From assembly GCF_040499845.1 (NCBI RefSeq), contig NZ_CP159342.1, positions 1,674,001 through 1,738,000 on the forward strand: DNA of 64,000 nt, in the 5' to 3' direction. Source of the stretch: Micromonospora sp. CCTCC AA 2012012 (lineage in GTDB: Bacteria; Actinomycetota; Actinomycetes; Mycobacteriales; Micromonosporaceae). The position numbers and the translations under genes are program-made. Of the stretch, positions 43,044-52,804 are shown in pieces (positions within the stretch are counted from its first letter, which is position 1; every line of letters starts with the position of its first letter). The notes under the pieces were generated by a model. The model was not told the origin of the DNA and made no database searches. It saw nothing but the letters and a program-made list of their open reading frames with translations.

Positions 43044-43079
43044 GCCCCGAGCCGACCGTTCCTCCGGCCGGCCCGGGGC
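43044..43079 (-). terminator. hairpin downstream of the ene-reductase
   Basis: GCCCCGAGCCGAC pairs with GCCGGCCCGGGGC with two mismatches around a 10-nt loop, just after the ene-reductase stop at 43087 (minus strand). Confidence 0.6.
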
Positions 43080-43086
43080 GTCGGGA

Positions 43087-44160
<1,074 letters not shown>

Positions 44161-44430
44161 CGTGTCTCCGCTTCGTCGGTCGAACGGACGTCGTGAATAC
44201 GAGCGGCGTCCCGGATTTGATCAACTCGACGGGGTGCCCGCGGATTCCCCGGCGGAGCCCGGCCGTGATGTACGTCTCGGCGACGGTCCCGCCGACCCAC
44301 CTGTCCGCGCCTTTGCGCGGTGTCGGGTAGCTGACACCGGGAAGCGGGAGCGACGTTGATCGTTCTCCACCTGCCGTCCGTTGAGCAATCTGGTGGCCGT
44401 GGACGCGACCACCGCGAACGGAGGAACGGC
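44161..44430. other. 270-base divergent spacer
   Basis: Holds the promoters of the ene-reductase and the secreted protein. A dyad CGGTGTC-N8-GACACCG at 44318-44339 may be an operator. No gene was seen. Confidence 0.4.
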
Positions 44431-45009
44431 ATGCTCAGCACCTCTCACTCCCGGGTCCGCACGATCGCGGCCATCGGCACGGCCGGTGTCCTGGCGGGGA
44501 TCGGCGCGGTGGCCGGTCAGGCGTCCGCCGCCGAGGTTTCCGCCCCGGCCGTCGCGGCAGCCGACGTCCGCCAGGTCGACGTCCCGCGGATCGACCCGGC
44601 GATCCGACCGCCGGCCGGGTCCCGCCCGGTCGGCGCGTACCTCGTCGTTCGCGGCACGCAGACCTACACCTGTGCCGGCGGCGTGTTCACCGGCCCGTCC
44701 GTGCCGGAGGCCCAGCTCATCGGCACCGGCGGCCGGATCCGTCACTTCAAGGGCCCGAGCTGGCAGTCCGCGCGCGACGGCTCGCTGATCACGGCGAAGA
44801 AGACCGCGGAGAGCCCGCGTCCGGGGGCGATCCCCGAGCTGCTGCTGACGGTGGACACCCACAGCGGCACCGGCATGCTCGGCAACGTCGCGTACATCAA
44901 CCGCCTGTTGACCTCGGGTGGTGTCGCCCCCTCCGGGTCCTGCACCGACGGCGCGACGACGGCCGTGCCCTACGGCGCGGTCTACGTCTTCTGGACCGGT
45001 CAGAGCTGA
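44431..45009 (+). CDS. secreted DUF3455-type protein
   Basis: 192 residues from ATG 44431, with GGAGG 7 nt before. A signal peptide (TIAAIGTAGVLAGIGAVAGQASA) precedes a domain I recognise as DUF3455: AYLVVRGTQTYTCAGGVFTGPSVPEAQLIG, HFKGPSWQSARDGSLITAKK, IPELLLTVDTHSGTGMLGNVAYINRL, SGSCTDGATTAVPYGAVYVFW. Two cysteines probably form a disulfide. The function is unknown. Confidence 0.87.
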   Translation: MLSTSHSRVRTIAAIGTAGVLAGIGAVAGQASAAEVSAPAVAAADVRQVDVPRIDPAIRPPAGSRPVGAYLVVRGTQTYTCAGGVFTGPSVPEAQLIGTGGRIRHFKGPSWQSARDGSLITAKKTAESPRPGAIPELLLTVDTHSGTGMLGNVAYINRLLTSGGVAPSGSCTDGATTAVPYGAVYVFWTGQS

Positions 45010-45098
45010 TCGGTGCGGCGCTGTCGAGGTCCCGGCATCGGCGGCGAGCGGGTCGAGATCGACGGTGACGGGGAAGCTCGGAGGCGACGGCCGGGAAG

Positions 45099-45121
45099 CG
45101 CCCGGGCCGCTTTCCCGGGCG
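45099..45121. terminator. bidirectional hairpin CGCCCGGG/CCCGGGCG
   Basis: An 8-bp perfect stem with a 7-nt loop ending in TTT, between the convergent secreted protein and DUF2231 genes. Confidence 0.65.
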
Positions 45122-45628
45122 TCAGACGCCGCGGGTGCGCGGTCGGCCGCCGGAGCGGCGTGACAGCGAGCTGGGCGCGTTGACGTCCGCCTCGTCGCTC
45201 ACGCTGACCCCGAGCCGCTCGACCAGCTCACCGCCGAGCCAGCCGGTGGCCCCGGCGAGCAGGATGCCGGCGAAGCTGCAGATCAGCGCGAGGGCGTTCG
45301 GGTCCCAGTTGTCGGCGGCGCGGCGCAGCAGCCAGCTCACCGCGAACAGCAGCAGGACCACCACGTTGCCGAGGCCGTGGGCCGCGCCGACCCGCTTGGC
45401 GCGGGTGCCGGTGGGGATGGCGCTGTAGTCGATCAGCCCGAACACCGCCGCGACCAGGCCGCCGACGATGCCGGCGCCGATCGTGTACGCGGCCGAGATC
45501 TGGAACCCCGTCCGGTCGGTGACCAGATAGAGGATGTCGAAGATCACCGAGGTGGCGAGCAGCCCCAACGGGAAGACGATCAGGATGGGATGGATCCCGT
45601 GGCCCATCGCCTTGGCGCGACTCTCCAT
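45122..45628 (-). CDS. DUF2231-type membrane protein
   Basis: 168 residues, ATG 45628 with AGGAG upstream. Four membrane segments: HPILIVFPLGLLATSVIFDILYL, IGAGIVGGLVAAVFGLIDY, LGNVVVLLLFAVSWLL and LALICSFAGILLAGATGWLGG, with the HPILIVFP start typical of DUF2231. Distant resemblance to heme-b membrane redox proteins is known for the family; nothing more can be said here. Confidence 0.88.
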   Translation of the reverse strand: MESRAKAMGHGIHPILIVFPLGLLATSVIFDILYLVTDRTGFQISAAYTIGAGIVGGLVAAVFGLIDYSAIPTGTRAKRVGAAHGLGNVVVLLLFAVSWLLRRAADNWDPNALALICSFAGILLAGATGWLGGELVERLGVSVSDEADVNAPSSLSRRSGGRPRTRGV

Positions 45629-45708
45629 GGCAAGCTCTCCTGTCTCTCCCCAGGCGTCGCCGGGTTCCCCGTCACGTCCGGGCTACACCTCACCCGGCCG
45701 GCCACCGG

Positions 45709-46446
45709 TCAGCCTCGTCGCCACCGGACGAGCAGCTCGACGGTGAGCGCGATGGCCACCGCCTCGACCGCCAGCAGGGTCAGCAGGATCAGCAGCTGGG
45801 TGGCGCCGGCCTGGACCGGCCCGGCCCCGCCGAGCAGCACACCCACGAACGCCCCGGGCAGGGTGACCAGCCCGACGGTGCGCGTCTGGTCCAGCGCCGG
45901 GATCAGCGCCTGACCGGCGGCCGGCCGGCAGATCTCCATCGCCGCGTCCCGGGGCAGGAGCCCCAGCGCGAGGCCCGCCTCGTACTCGCCGTGCCGGGCG
46001 CGCAACTCGTCGAGGGTCCGCCGGCCGGCCAGGCTCGTCGCGGTCATCGCCCCGCCGATCAGGATGCCCGCCGTCGGCAGCACCACCAGCGGCGTCACGG
46101 GCAACGCCCGGCCCACCAGGAGTACGCCGAGGGCGGGCGCCACCCCGGCCGCGATCGCCAGCGCGGTGACCGGCACCGGGCAGCCCGCGCCGACCCGCCG
46201 CCGGGCGGTGACGGTGGCGACGGCGTACATGAGCAGGATGAACGCGCCGCTGCTCCACCAGGCGCGCAGCACGGCCACGATGACCAGCGACACGACGCCG
46301 AGCTGGACGGTGGCCCGGACGGCGGCGCCGAGGATCGCCCGGGCCCGGCCCAGGCCGCTGAGCCGCAGCACGGCGGCCCCGGCCAGGGTGAGCCCGGAGA
46401 GGGTGGCGACGAGCGCCGGTCCGATCGGGACGGCCGGCGCGCTCAT
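45709..46446 (-). CDS. UPF0014/FetB-type permease without ATPase partner
   Basis: 245 residues with about seven membrane segments. The pattern ATVQLGVVSLVIVAVL, PVTPLVVLPTAGILIGGAMTATSLAGRRTLDELRARHGEYEAGLALGLLPRDAAMEICRPAAGQALIPALDQTRTVGLVTLPGAFVGVLLGGAGPVQAGATQLLIL is characteristic of the FetB/UPF0014 family, the membrane half of an iron-export ABC transporter in E. coli. No FetA-like ATPase gene lies in this window, so the partner must be elsewhere. It is 16 bases after the VOC gene. Confidence 0.9.
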   Translation of the reverse strand: MSAPAVPIGPALVATLSGLTLAGAAVLRLSGLGRARAILGAAVRATVQLGVVSLVIVAVLRAWWSSGAFILLMYAVATVTARRRVGAGCPVPVTALAIAAGVAPALGVLLVGRALPVTPLVVLPTAGILIGGAMTATSLAGRRTLDELRARHGEYEAGLALGLLPRDAAMEICRPAAGQALIPALDQTRTVGLVTLPGAFVGVLLGGAGPVQAGATQLLILLTLLAVEAVAIALTVELLVRWRRG

Positions 46447-46462
46447 CGGAGGCGGTGGCGGG

Positions 46463-46876
46463 TCAACTCGACGACTGGCTGATGTTGACCATCCAGCGGA
46501 TGCCGAAGCGGTCGACGCAGTCGCCGTACTCGTCGCCCCACATCTGCTTCTCCAGCTGCACCGAGACGGTGCCGGAGTCGCTGAGCCGCTGCCACTGGCG
46601 GCGCAGGGTGTCGGCGTCGTCGCCGTTGAGGATCAGCGAGATGCTGCTGCCCGGCGTGTGGGTCATGCCGGGCGGGGTGTCCGCCGCCATCAGGACGTAG
46701 CCGTCGTCGGTGTGCAGCAGGCCGTGCATGATCTGGTCGGCCAACGCCGGGTCGGCGTTGCCGAACTCGGCGAAGGTGGTCAGGGTCAGCGTCCCGCCGA
46801 ACACCTCACGGTAGAACTCCAGCGCCTCGCGCGCGTCGCCGGTGAAGCTCAGGTACGGGTTGAGCCGTGCTTCCAT
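46463..46876 (-). CDS. PhnB/VOC-fold protein
   Basis: 137 residues, ATG 46876. LNPYLSFTGDAREALEFYREVFGGTLTLTTFAEFG at the start and MWGDEYGDCVDRFGIRWMVNIS at the end match the PhnB-like subgroup of the glyoxalase/VOC fold. Such proteins are often of unknown function, sometimes metal-free. Co-directional with the FetB-like gene. Confidence 0.93.
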   Translation of the reverse strand: MEARLNPYLSFTGDAREALEFYREVFGGTLTLTTFAEFGNADPALADQIMHGLLHTDDGYVLMAADTPPGMTHTPGSSISLILNGDDADTLRRQWQRLSDSGTVSVQLEKQMWGDEYGDCVDRFGIRWMVNISQSSS

Positions 46877-47014
46877 GTCGCCTCCTCGATCGTGACCTGC
46901 GCATCGTCGCAGAGCGACGGGAGCCGGCCAACGAGGCGCGACGGGCGGGTCGCGACCGGGTGCGGTGGGGGTGGCGCCGTTGACACCCCCACCGCCCTCC
47001 CCGCCGGTACGCCG

Positions 47015-48148
47015 TCAGTCCTGTCGGAACGACTGGCGCACCACACCACCCACCAGAGCACACCAGGTGGTGGTGCTGACCTTGCCGTTGGCGGGCAGAC
47101 CGTGCAGCTCCTGCAGGTCCTGCACCGCCTTCTTGGTGACGTGGTCGTACTCGCCGGTGACGGCGACGTCGGCGTACCCCTTGGAGTTGAGCATGAACTG
47201 CACCGCGCTGACCGGGATGCCGGTGGCGTCCTTCTCCAGCTCGGGGGCGAGCGTCTCCCAGGTCGGCGCGGTGAGGGTGGCGTCGACGTCGACCGGGATG
47301 TTGTTGCGGGCCTGCCAGTCCTGCACGGCCGCCACGGTGGCGGCGTCGAAGACGCCGGTGACCGGGACGGTGTAGCCGCGGAAGGTCAGCAGGTACTGCG
47401 CGACGCGGACGACGGGGCCACCGACGAAGCGCCAGATGTCCGGCCAGCGGCGGGCGGGCACGTCGGCCAGGTCGGTGCCGAGCTTCGCGAAGACCCGGCG
47501 GCGCAGGGTCGGGAACTCGCGGTAGAACATCGCGCCCGGGCACTGCGTCTGCCGGAAGTCCCAGTGGCCGAAGATTTCGTGCGCGTGCAGGCCGTACTGC
47601 TGGCAGACGGTGGTGCAGAGCCTGACCAGTGAGTCGAGCAGTTCCTGCGGCGGGGTCTCGGTGACGTAGGTGCCCTCGTTCTCGATGCCGATGGCCCGGC
47701 CGTTCTCGCCGGGGCAGTGGGCCGAGATCATCTGCCGGTCGCCGGCCTGGAGCCGGTCCAGGCTGCCGTGCCGGCCCTCCAGGACGTGGCCGCCGCGGCT
47801 GACCGTGAAGTGCTGCCCGGTGTCGGACCAGTGGTTGACGTCCAGGTGCAGGTTCTGGCAGTCGCGGGCGAGCTGCTTGGCGTGCTCCTCGGAGTAGTCG
47901 GTGCTGTTCGGGAACGCCATGTGGTGCACGATGATCTTGTTGGTGGCGATCGCGCTGATCGACAGCGGGTCCGCCGGCGGGCGGGCGCCCCACTCGTCGC
48001 AGCTGATGATCCAGTCCAGGTTCGCGCCCGGTGCCGCCTGCGCGGCGGCGGGGAGGGCGAGTTCGCTCCCGACGACCGCGACCGCCGCGGCACCGAGTCC
48101 GGCCCGCAGCAGGGTACGACGGTCCAGCTCGGGGTGGTCGAAGTGCAT
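47015..48148 (-). CDS. secreted N-acetylmuramoyl-L-alanine amidase, two peptidoglycan-binding domains
   Basis: 377 residues from ATG 48148 (GAGGAG 5 nt before). The N-terminus DRRTLLRAGLGAAAVAVVGS looks like a Tat signal. Amidase_2/PGRP fold: SCDEWGARPPADPL, KIIVHHMAFPNSTDY with the zinc His, YHF-like GQHFTVSRGG, and HWDFRQTQCPGAMFY with the second zinc ligands. Two peptidoglycan-binding repeats follow (about 250-310 and 315-377). It cleaves the amide between MurNAc and the stem peptide. The folded Tat export is usual in actinobacteria. Confidence 0.94.
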   Translation of the reverse strand: MHFDHPELDRRTLLRAGLGAAAVAVVGSELALPAAAQAAPGANLDWIISCDEWGARPPADPLSISAIATNKIIVHHMAFPNSTDYSEEHAKQLARDCQNLHLDVNHWSDTGQHFTVSRGGHVLEGRHGSLDRLQAGDRQMISAHCPGENGRAIGIENEGTYVTETPPQELLDSLVRLCTTVCQQYGLHAHEIFGHWDFRQTQCPGAMFYREFPTLRRRVFAKLGTDLADVPARRWPDIWRFVGGPVVRVAQYLLTFRGYTVPVTGVFDAATVAAVQDWQARNNIPVDVDATLTAPTWETLAPELEKDATGIPVSAVQFMLNSKGYADVAVTGEYDHVTKKAVQDLQELHGLPANGKVSTTTWCALVGGVVRQSFRQD

Positions 48149-48468
48149 GGCATCTCCTCTGTGGCCGGCGAGGCCGGGGGGATGAAAAGTAGCTCCAACA
48201 AAGGCGCGCGATGTGGAGGATATTGCCAACAGCGGCCGCGGCGCTAGAGGCAAGGTGCGATCCGCATCGATGGGCGTGTCGCGCCCGGCGGCGGACCACC
48301 CGCCGACCGATATGACTCAGCGGCATGAAAATGCCGCTGAGTCATATCGCTCCTGGGCACCTCCGGGTCTCCCGGCGACGGCCCCGACCGACGCGGCGGA
48401 CGAGAGGCCCGATGTCGCTGGGTGGGACGGCCGGCGGTCCGGGCCGGGGCCTGTGGCACCCTTGACCA
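48149..48468. other. 320-base divergent spacer with a large hairpin
   Basis: Lies between outward-facing amidase and thioredoxin genes, so promoters for both must be here. It contains a perfect 19-bp inverted repeat (next entry) and a locally A/T-rich stretch near 48180-48235. No gene with a ribosome binding site was found. Confidence 0.5.
48308..48349. repeat. perfect 19-bp inverted repeat, GAAA loop
   Basis: CGATATGACTCAGCGGCAT is followed by GAAA and the exact reverse complement. The arms are only about 53% GC in a window above 70%. Both flanking genes point away from it, so it is not a normal terminator. It could be an operator, a small mobile or REP-like element, or part of a non-coding RNA. 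Confidence 0.9.
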
Positions 48469-48942
48469 GTGCAGGAACCCTCCGTGACCGGCCTCGTCGT
48501 GGTCGTCGTCGTACTCGCGCTGGCGAGCGCGTTCGGCTGGTGGCGCCGGCACCGGGACGGTCGGCTCCGGCCCGTCGCCACCTTGCCCGTCGCCACTCGA
48601 CCCGACGAGTCGGCCGGCGCGACCCTCCCGGCGGCCCTCACCGACCTCGGCGTACGGGCCGGAACGGTCACGCTCGTGCAGTTCTCCTCCCCGGTCTGCG
48701 CCCCGTGCCGCGCCACCCGACGGGTGCTCGACGAGGTCCGCGCGGCCGTCGACGGCGTACACCTGGTCGAGGTCGGCGTCGACGAGCACCTCGACCTCGC
48801 GCGGGAGTTGGACATCTGGCGTACCCCGACGGTGCTGGTGGTGGACCCGGCCGGGCGGATCGCGCAGCGCGCCGCCGGCGTGCCCGCGAAGGACGACCTG
48901 GTGGCGGCCGTGACGCCGTTGCTGGCCGGGGCGCGACGGTGA
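48469..48942 (+). CDS. membrane-anchored thioredoxin-like protein
   Basis: 157 residues from GTG 48469. One N-terminal membrane helix (TGLVVVVVVLALASAFGWW), then a thioredoxin fold with CAPC (FSSPVCAPCRATRRVL) and the cis-Pro in WRTPTVLVVD. It probably performs disulfide exchange on the outer face. The next gene, encoding a DUF4395 protein with a CxxC, commonly accompanies such thioredoxins. Confidence 0.9.
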   Translation: MQEPSVTGLVVVVVVLALASAFGWWRRHRDGRLRPVATLPVATRPDESAGATLPAALTDLGVRAGTVTLVQFSSPVCAPCRATRRVLDEVRAAVDGVHLVEVGVDEHLDLARELDIWRTPTVLVVDPAGRIAQRAAGVPAKDDLVAAVTPLLAGARR

Positions 48943-49056
48943 CGGCGGTGGCGCTGACCCGGCGACGGGTGGTCGACCACGGGCGGCTGGCGGCGAGCCT
49001 CTGTGCGCCGACCCGCCCCGCCTGAACCCGCCCCTCCCGCCCGAACGGAACCCCGC

Positions 49057-49497
49057 ATGCTGCTCGACCCTCGCGGGCCGCGGTTCGCCGCCGCCCTCAC
49101 CACCGTCGTCCTCGCCGTCGCGCTGGTCACCGGCTCCGGCTGGCTCGTGCTCGCCCAGGCCGCCGTCTTCGCGATCACCGCCGCCAACCCGCGCCTCGGC
49201 CCGTACGGCCTGCTCTTCCGCCTCCTGGTGGCACCCCGGCTGCGGCCCCCGGCCGAGCTGGAACCGGTCGCGCCGGTCCGGTTCGCCCAGCTCGTCGGCC
49301 TGGTCTTCGCCACCACCGGGGCCGTCGGCTACCTGACCGGCGTGTCCGCGCTCGGGCTCGGCGCCACCGCCGCGGCGCTCGCCGCCGCCTTCCTCAACGC
49401 CGCCTTCGACGTCTGCCTCGGCTGCGAGGGCTACCTGGCGTTCCGGCGGCTCACCGGCCGTCCCGTCGCCGCCCGGGTGCCCGCCCCCACCGCCTGA
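49057..49497 (+). CDS. DUF4395-type membrane protein
   Basis: 146 residues from ATG 49057. It starts LLDPRGPRFAAALTTVVLAVALVTGSGWLVLAQA and has about four membrane segments, typical of DUF4395. A CLGC motif near the end (FDVCLGCEGYLAFRRL) may carry electrons to the thioredoxin-like protein encoded upstream, like a minimal DsbD/CcdA partner. This is inference from adjacency and the cysteines. Confidence 0.85.
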   Translation: MLLDPRGPRFAAALTTVVLAVALVTGSGWLVLAQAAVFAITAANPRLGPYGLLFRLLVAPRLRPPAELEPVAPVRFAQLVGLVFATTGAVGYLTGVSALGLGATAAALAAAFLNAAFDVCLGCEGYLAFRRLTGRPVAARVPAPTA

Positions 49498-49571
49498 CCG
49501 CGCACCCCACCTCGTCCGCTCCGCCGCCGGGAGCACCCCGTCGACGGATCACCGGCCGGTGCGGGAATCCG

Positions 49572-49577
49572 TACCCT
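49572..49577 (+). promoter_or_regulatory. -10 box TACCCT, leaderless start at 49585
   Basis: TACCCT 7 nt before GTG 49585, no ribosome binding site. Confidence 0.5.
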
Positions 49578-49584
49578 GGCTCCG

Positions 49585-51396
49585 GTGACGGCGGAGAGCG
49601 GCACGCGCGACGAACGGCCCCGGCTCCACCGGCGGCACCTGCTCGTCGCCGCCGGTGGCCTCGCGGTGGCCGGTGTCGGCGTCCCCGTGGCGCTCGCCGC
49701 CACCGCCGACCCGCCACCGCCGACGCCGGTGCGGGGTCGCCGCCCGATCAGCATGGCCATGCACCTGCACGCCTCGTTCAGCGAGGGCACCGCCAGCTTC
49801 GCCGCCCACCTCGACCAGGCGCAGCGGCACGGCGTCGACGTGATCTGGTGGACCGACCACGACTTCCGCGTCGCCGCCCACGACCACCGCCGCGCGGTCC
49901 ACTTCGACGGCGCACAGGAGCCGGAGGGCGGGCTCGCCTGGACCTGGACGGCGTCCACCGAGGGCCGACTCACCGCGTCGGCCGCCGACTTCGTCGACAC
50001 GCCGCACGCCACCGACGACCCCGGGAAGGCGCTGCGGCTGGCCGCGGCCGGCGACGGCATCCTCTGGTACGCCGGCAAGGCGTGGAACTGGACGCACACC
50101 GGCAACATCTCCGACACCACCCTCCACCTCGACGTACTGCCCGAGGAGTCCGGGCCGGACGCCACCCTGATCGTCGAGATCGCGCTGTCCCACCACCCGG
50201 CCCGTGCCGGTCGACCCGCCGGCCAGCACGTCCTGCGCTACCGCCTCGGCGCGGCCCGCACCGCCGGCCACCGGACCGACGGCCTGCGCGGCACGATCGA
50301 CCTGCCCGCGCCGACAGGGCAGTGGCGTCGGCACACCCTGCCGCTGCTGGCGGACGTCCGGCGGCTCTGGCCCGACCTGGTCGCCGGGGACAACTCGCTG
50401 TGCGGGCTGCGCCTCGGGGTCGACGTACGCGGGTCGACGCGGGGCAGCTTCGTCGTGGACCGGCTGGTCTTCGAGCGGGCCCGCCGCGCCGGCCAGGCCG
50501 GCGAGGACCTCCGCGCCGAGGTGCTGCGCGGGTACGCCGGCCGGTTCCCCGGGGTCACCCACCATCGGGCGTACGAGGTGTCCATGGTGCGGCACCTCAA
50601 CTGGTTCGGCGGGGACCAGACCCTGCCGGCGTTCCCGTCCCCGCCGTACCGGGACAACGACGTGGGCCGCACCGAGCGGATGATCGAGTTCCTGCACGCG
50701 CACGGCGGGGTGGTCTGCTGGAACCACCCGCTCGACGTGGAGAACCGGGAGTCCCTGGCCCGGCTGATGGTGCAGCGGAACAACCTCGGCGCCGACCTGA
50801 TCGAGATCGGTCGCGCGCCCGTCGACAACTACCTCTGGGCGTACGACGTGGCCGCCCGCAACGCCGTCTTCGCCACCGCCGTCGGGGTCACCGACGACCA
50901 CGACGGCACCGACTGGCGGGGCCGCGCCGACCGGCACCTCACGTACGTCTGGGCTCCCTCCACCGGCCGCGACGACCTGGTCGCGGCGCTGCGCGCCGGG
51001 CAGGCCTGGTTCACCGACCTGGCCCGCTGGCGCGGCGCCCTCGACATCCAGGTCGACGGGCGGAGCGCGATGGGTGCCGTCCTGCTCACCCCGGCCGCCG
51101 AGGTGACGCTCCGCCTGCACGCCACCGACCTGCCCGACGGCGCGTCCCTGACCGTGGTCACCGGCACCGTCGACCTGGCCGGTGACGCCGACCTCACGCC
51201 GGCCACCACGACCACCCGGCTCACGCCCCGCCAACTCCGGCAGGGCTGGTACGACCTGCGCCTCCCGCCCGGCCCCGGCGCGTACGTCCGCACCGAAATC
51301 CGGTCGGCGGACGGCGAGATCCTCGCAGCGGGCAACCCGACGTGGCTGCTGCGCTCCGCACCCCCACGCGGCATCCCACCCGCCCGCCGTTTCTGA
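49585..51396 (+). CDS. Tat-exported CehA/McbA-type (PHP) metallohydrolase
   Basis: 603 residues. Tat-like signal LHRRHLLVAAGGLAVAGVGVPVALAA; PHP metal motifs SMAMHLHASFSEGTASF and WWTDHDFR near residues 55-100, VVCWNHPLD and VTDDHDGTDW further on. A beta-rich insertion (about 150-310) lies between the metal motifs and could bind carbohydrate or envelope ligands. The family includes phosphoesterases and carbamate hydrolases; the substrate is not predictable. Confidence 0.88.
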   Translation: MTAESGTRDERPRLHRRHLLVAAGGLAVAGVGVPVALAATADPPPPTPVRGRRPISMAMHLHASFSEGTASFAAHLDQAQRHGVDVIWWTDHDFRVAAHDHRRAVHFDGAQEPEGGLAWTWTASTEGRLTASAADFVDTPHATDDPGKALRLAAAGDGILWYAGKAWNWTHTGNISDTTLHLDVLPEESGPDATLIVEIALSHHPARAGRPAGQHVLRYRLGAARTAGHRTDGLRGTIDLPAPTGQWRRHTLPLLADVRRLWPDLVAGDNSLCGLRLGVDVRGSTRGSFVVDRLVFERARRAGQAGEDLRAEVLRGYAGRFPGVTHHRAYEVSMVRHLNWFGGDQTLPAFPSPPYRDNDVGRTERMIEFLHAHGGVVCWNHPLDVENRESLARLMVQRNNLGADLIEIGRAPVDNYLWAYDVAARNAVFATAVGVTDDHDGTDWRGRADRHLTYVWAPSTGRDDLVAALRAGQAWFTDLARWRGALDIQVDGRSAMGAVLLTPAAEVTLRLHATDLPDGASLTVVTGTVDLAGDADLTPATTTTRLTPRQLRQGWYDLRLPPGPGAYVRTEIRSADGEILAAGNPTWLLRSAPPRGIPPARRF

Positions 51397-51450
51397 CCCG
51401 GCTCGTCCCTGTTCGTGGTGCCGGACGACGCCGTGCCTCCTGGCCCGGGA

Positions 51451-51642
51451 CTACCGATGCGGTCGGATCTGGTCCGGCGTCAGCGCCAGGCTGGCCAACG
51501 TGCGCCCGTCGCCGTCCGTGAACTCCACCTCGTAGGCGTCCCGGGGTTTCGTGAAGACATGCACGATCGTCCCGACGGAGCCGGCAGCCAGCCCCTCATC
51601 CGGTAGCTCACGGGTCAGTTCGACCACGTCGAAGAGGTCCAT
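51451..51642 (-). CDS. small DUF4926-type protein, candidate immunity
   Basis: 63 residues from ATG 51642. The pattern FDVVELTRELPDEGLAAGSVGTIVHVFTKPRDAYEVEFTDGDGRTLASLALTPDQIR fits the DUF4926 family of small SH3-like barrels. It begins 10 bases after the toxin-like gene and is the last gene of that operon, the usual place for an immunity protein. The immunity role is inferred. Confidence 0.82.
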   Translation of the reverse strand: MDLFDVVELTRELPDEGLAAGSVGTIVHVFTKPRDAYEVEFTDGDGRTLASLALTPDQIRPHR

Positions 51643-51652
51643 TCGACTGTCC

Positions 51653-52804
51653 TCACGGAAACGAGATGGTGGCGAGACGGGGTGTGGAGGATCCGACGTC
51701 AAGTATCCAGGCGGTGCGGACGACGATGGTCCCGCCCGGCCCTGTCAGGGGCACGTCGACCGCCCATCGCTGGCCGTACTCGTCGGCCCTGCCCATGATC
51801 GGGCTTCCCTCGCGTACGCCGTCCCGGATCTGCTGCTCGATGAGAGCGGCGTCGCCAATGTCGAGACCGGTCGCCGATCTGATGACCCGATACTTGTCCC
51901 TGCCGCGCGGATGGTCGGGATTCATGGCATAGGCAGTGATCTTCCGAGGGTCGATCTCGGGATCGGTGAAGTCGGGGGAGTTCGGGCTGGCCGGGGCGGG
52001 CGGGCGTTCGGGTTCGTGGTGGGTTGGCGTCTTCTCGCCGCCGTGGCGGCTCAGGCGATTCAGGAGTTGCTTGAGCTTGTCGATGAGGTCGCCGAGGTGG
52101 TGCAGCTTGGGGAGGAGGCGGCGCAGGCTCGCCAGCAGCGCCCACAGCCACTGCGCGATCTTCGCCGCCCACGCCGCCACCGTCGTGGTGACCTGTTCGA
52201 CCACCAGGGGAGTGGCGAACCCGAGCGTGGCGGCCTCTTCGGCCGCGTACACGACAAGGCGGGAGACGCAGGTGGCGATGGCGTCGCGGACCATCAGCCG
52301 GACGGCGGCGATGAGCATGCCGGCGGCCTCGGTGATCAGCGCCATGGTGTCGGCGGCCTCGCCGAGCCCGGCGATGGCCTGCTGCTGCTCGTCGACCCAG
52401 GTGCGGTAGGCGCGGCCCGCGCCGCCGTCCCAGCCCGCCACGTCCATCCGGACGGCGCGGCCCAGGCTCTCCGCCTCGTCGCGCAGTGAGCTGGCGACGT
52501 TGCGCCAGGTCTGCGCGTGGGCGCCGATCTGCGCCGGGTCGCCGGCCAGCCAGTCCAGGGCCTCGGTGAGCGGCCGGACGTGCTCGATGATCCAGGCGAC
52601 GCCGTACTGGAGGAGGGAGCCGAGCGGGTCGGAGACCAGCGCGAGGCCGTCCAGGGTCGCGCCGACCACGCCGAGGGTGCCGTCGATCCAGCTGTGGTCG
52701 CGGACGCCCGCGCCGATGGCCTGGATGTCCTCCACGATCCAGACCCCGGCCCACGGGTTCGTCGGCCCGTCGGCGGGGGCGGCGACCAGCGGGTTGGTCG
52801 TCAC
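51653..52804 (-). CDS. WXG-type effector with DUF6883-like toxin domain
   Basis: 383 residues from GTG 52804, overlapping the EspC-like stop (GTGA). Residues 1-240 are helical with a WDG turn (125-127), as in LXG/WXG-type N-termini recognised by type VII secretion; 255-285 are a Pro-rich linker; 285-383 (DPRKITAYAMNPDHPRGRDKYRVIRSATGLDIGDAALIEQQI) resemble DUF6883, a small C-terminal domain found at the end of polymorphic toxins. The catalytic residues are unknown to me. Upstream genes encode EspC-like and YbaB-like proteins, downstream a DUF4926 protein, so a toxin-immunity unit is likely. No secretion ATPase is in this window. Confidence 0.8.
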   Translation of the reverse strand: MTTNPLVAAPADGPTNPWAGVWIVEDIQAIGAGVRDHSWIDGTLGVVGATLDGLALVSDPLGSLLQYGVAWIIEHVRPLTEALDWLAGDPAQIGAHAQTWRNVASSLRDEAESLGRAVRMDVAGWDGGAGRAYRTWVDEQQQAIAGLGEAADTMALITEAAGMLIAAVRLMVRDAIATCVSRLVVYAAEEAATLGFATPLVVEQVTTTVAAWAAKIAQWLWALLASLRRLLPKLHHLGDLIDKLKQLLNRLSRHGGEKTPTHHEPERPPAPASPNSPDFTDPEIDPRKITAYAMNPDHPRGRDKYRVIRSATGLDIGDAALIEQQIRDGVREGSPIMGRADEYGQRWAVDVPLTGPGGTIVVRTAWILDVGSSTPRLATISFP

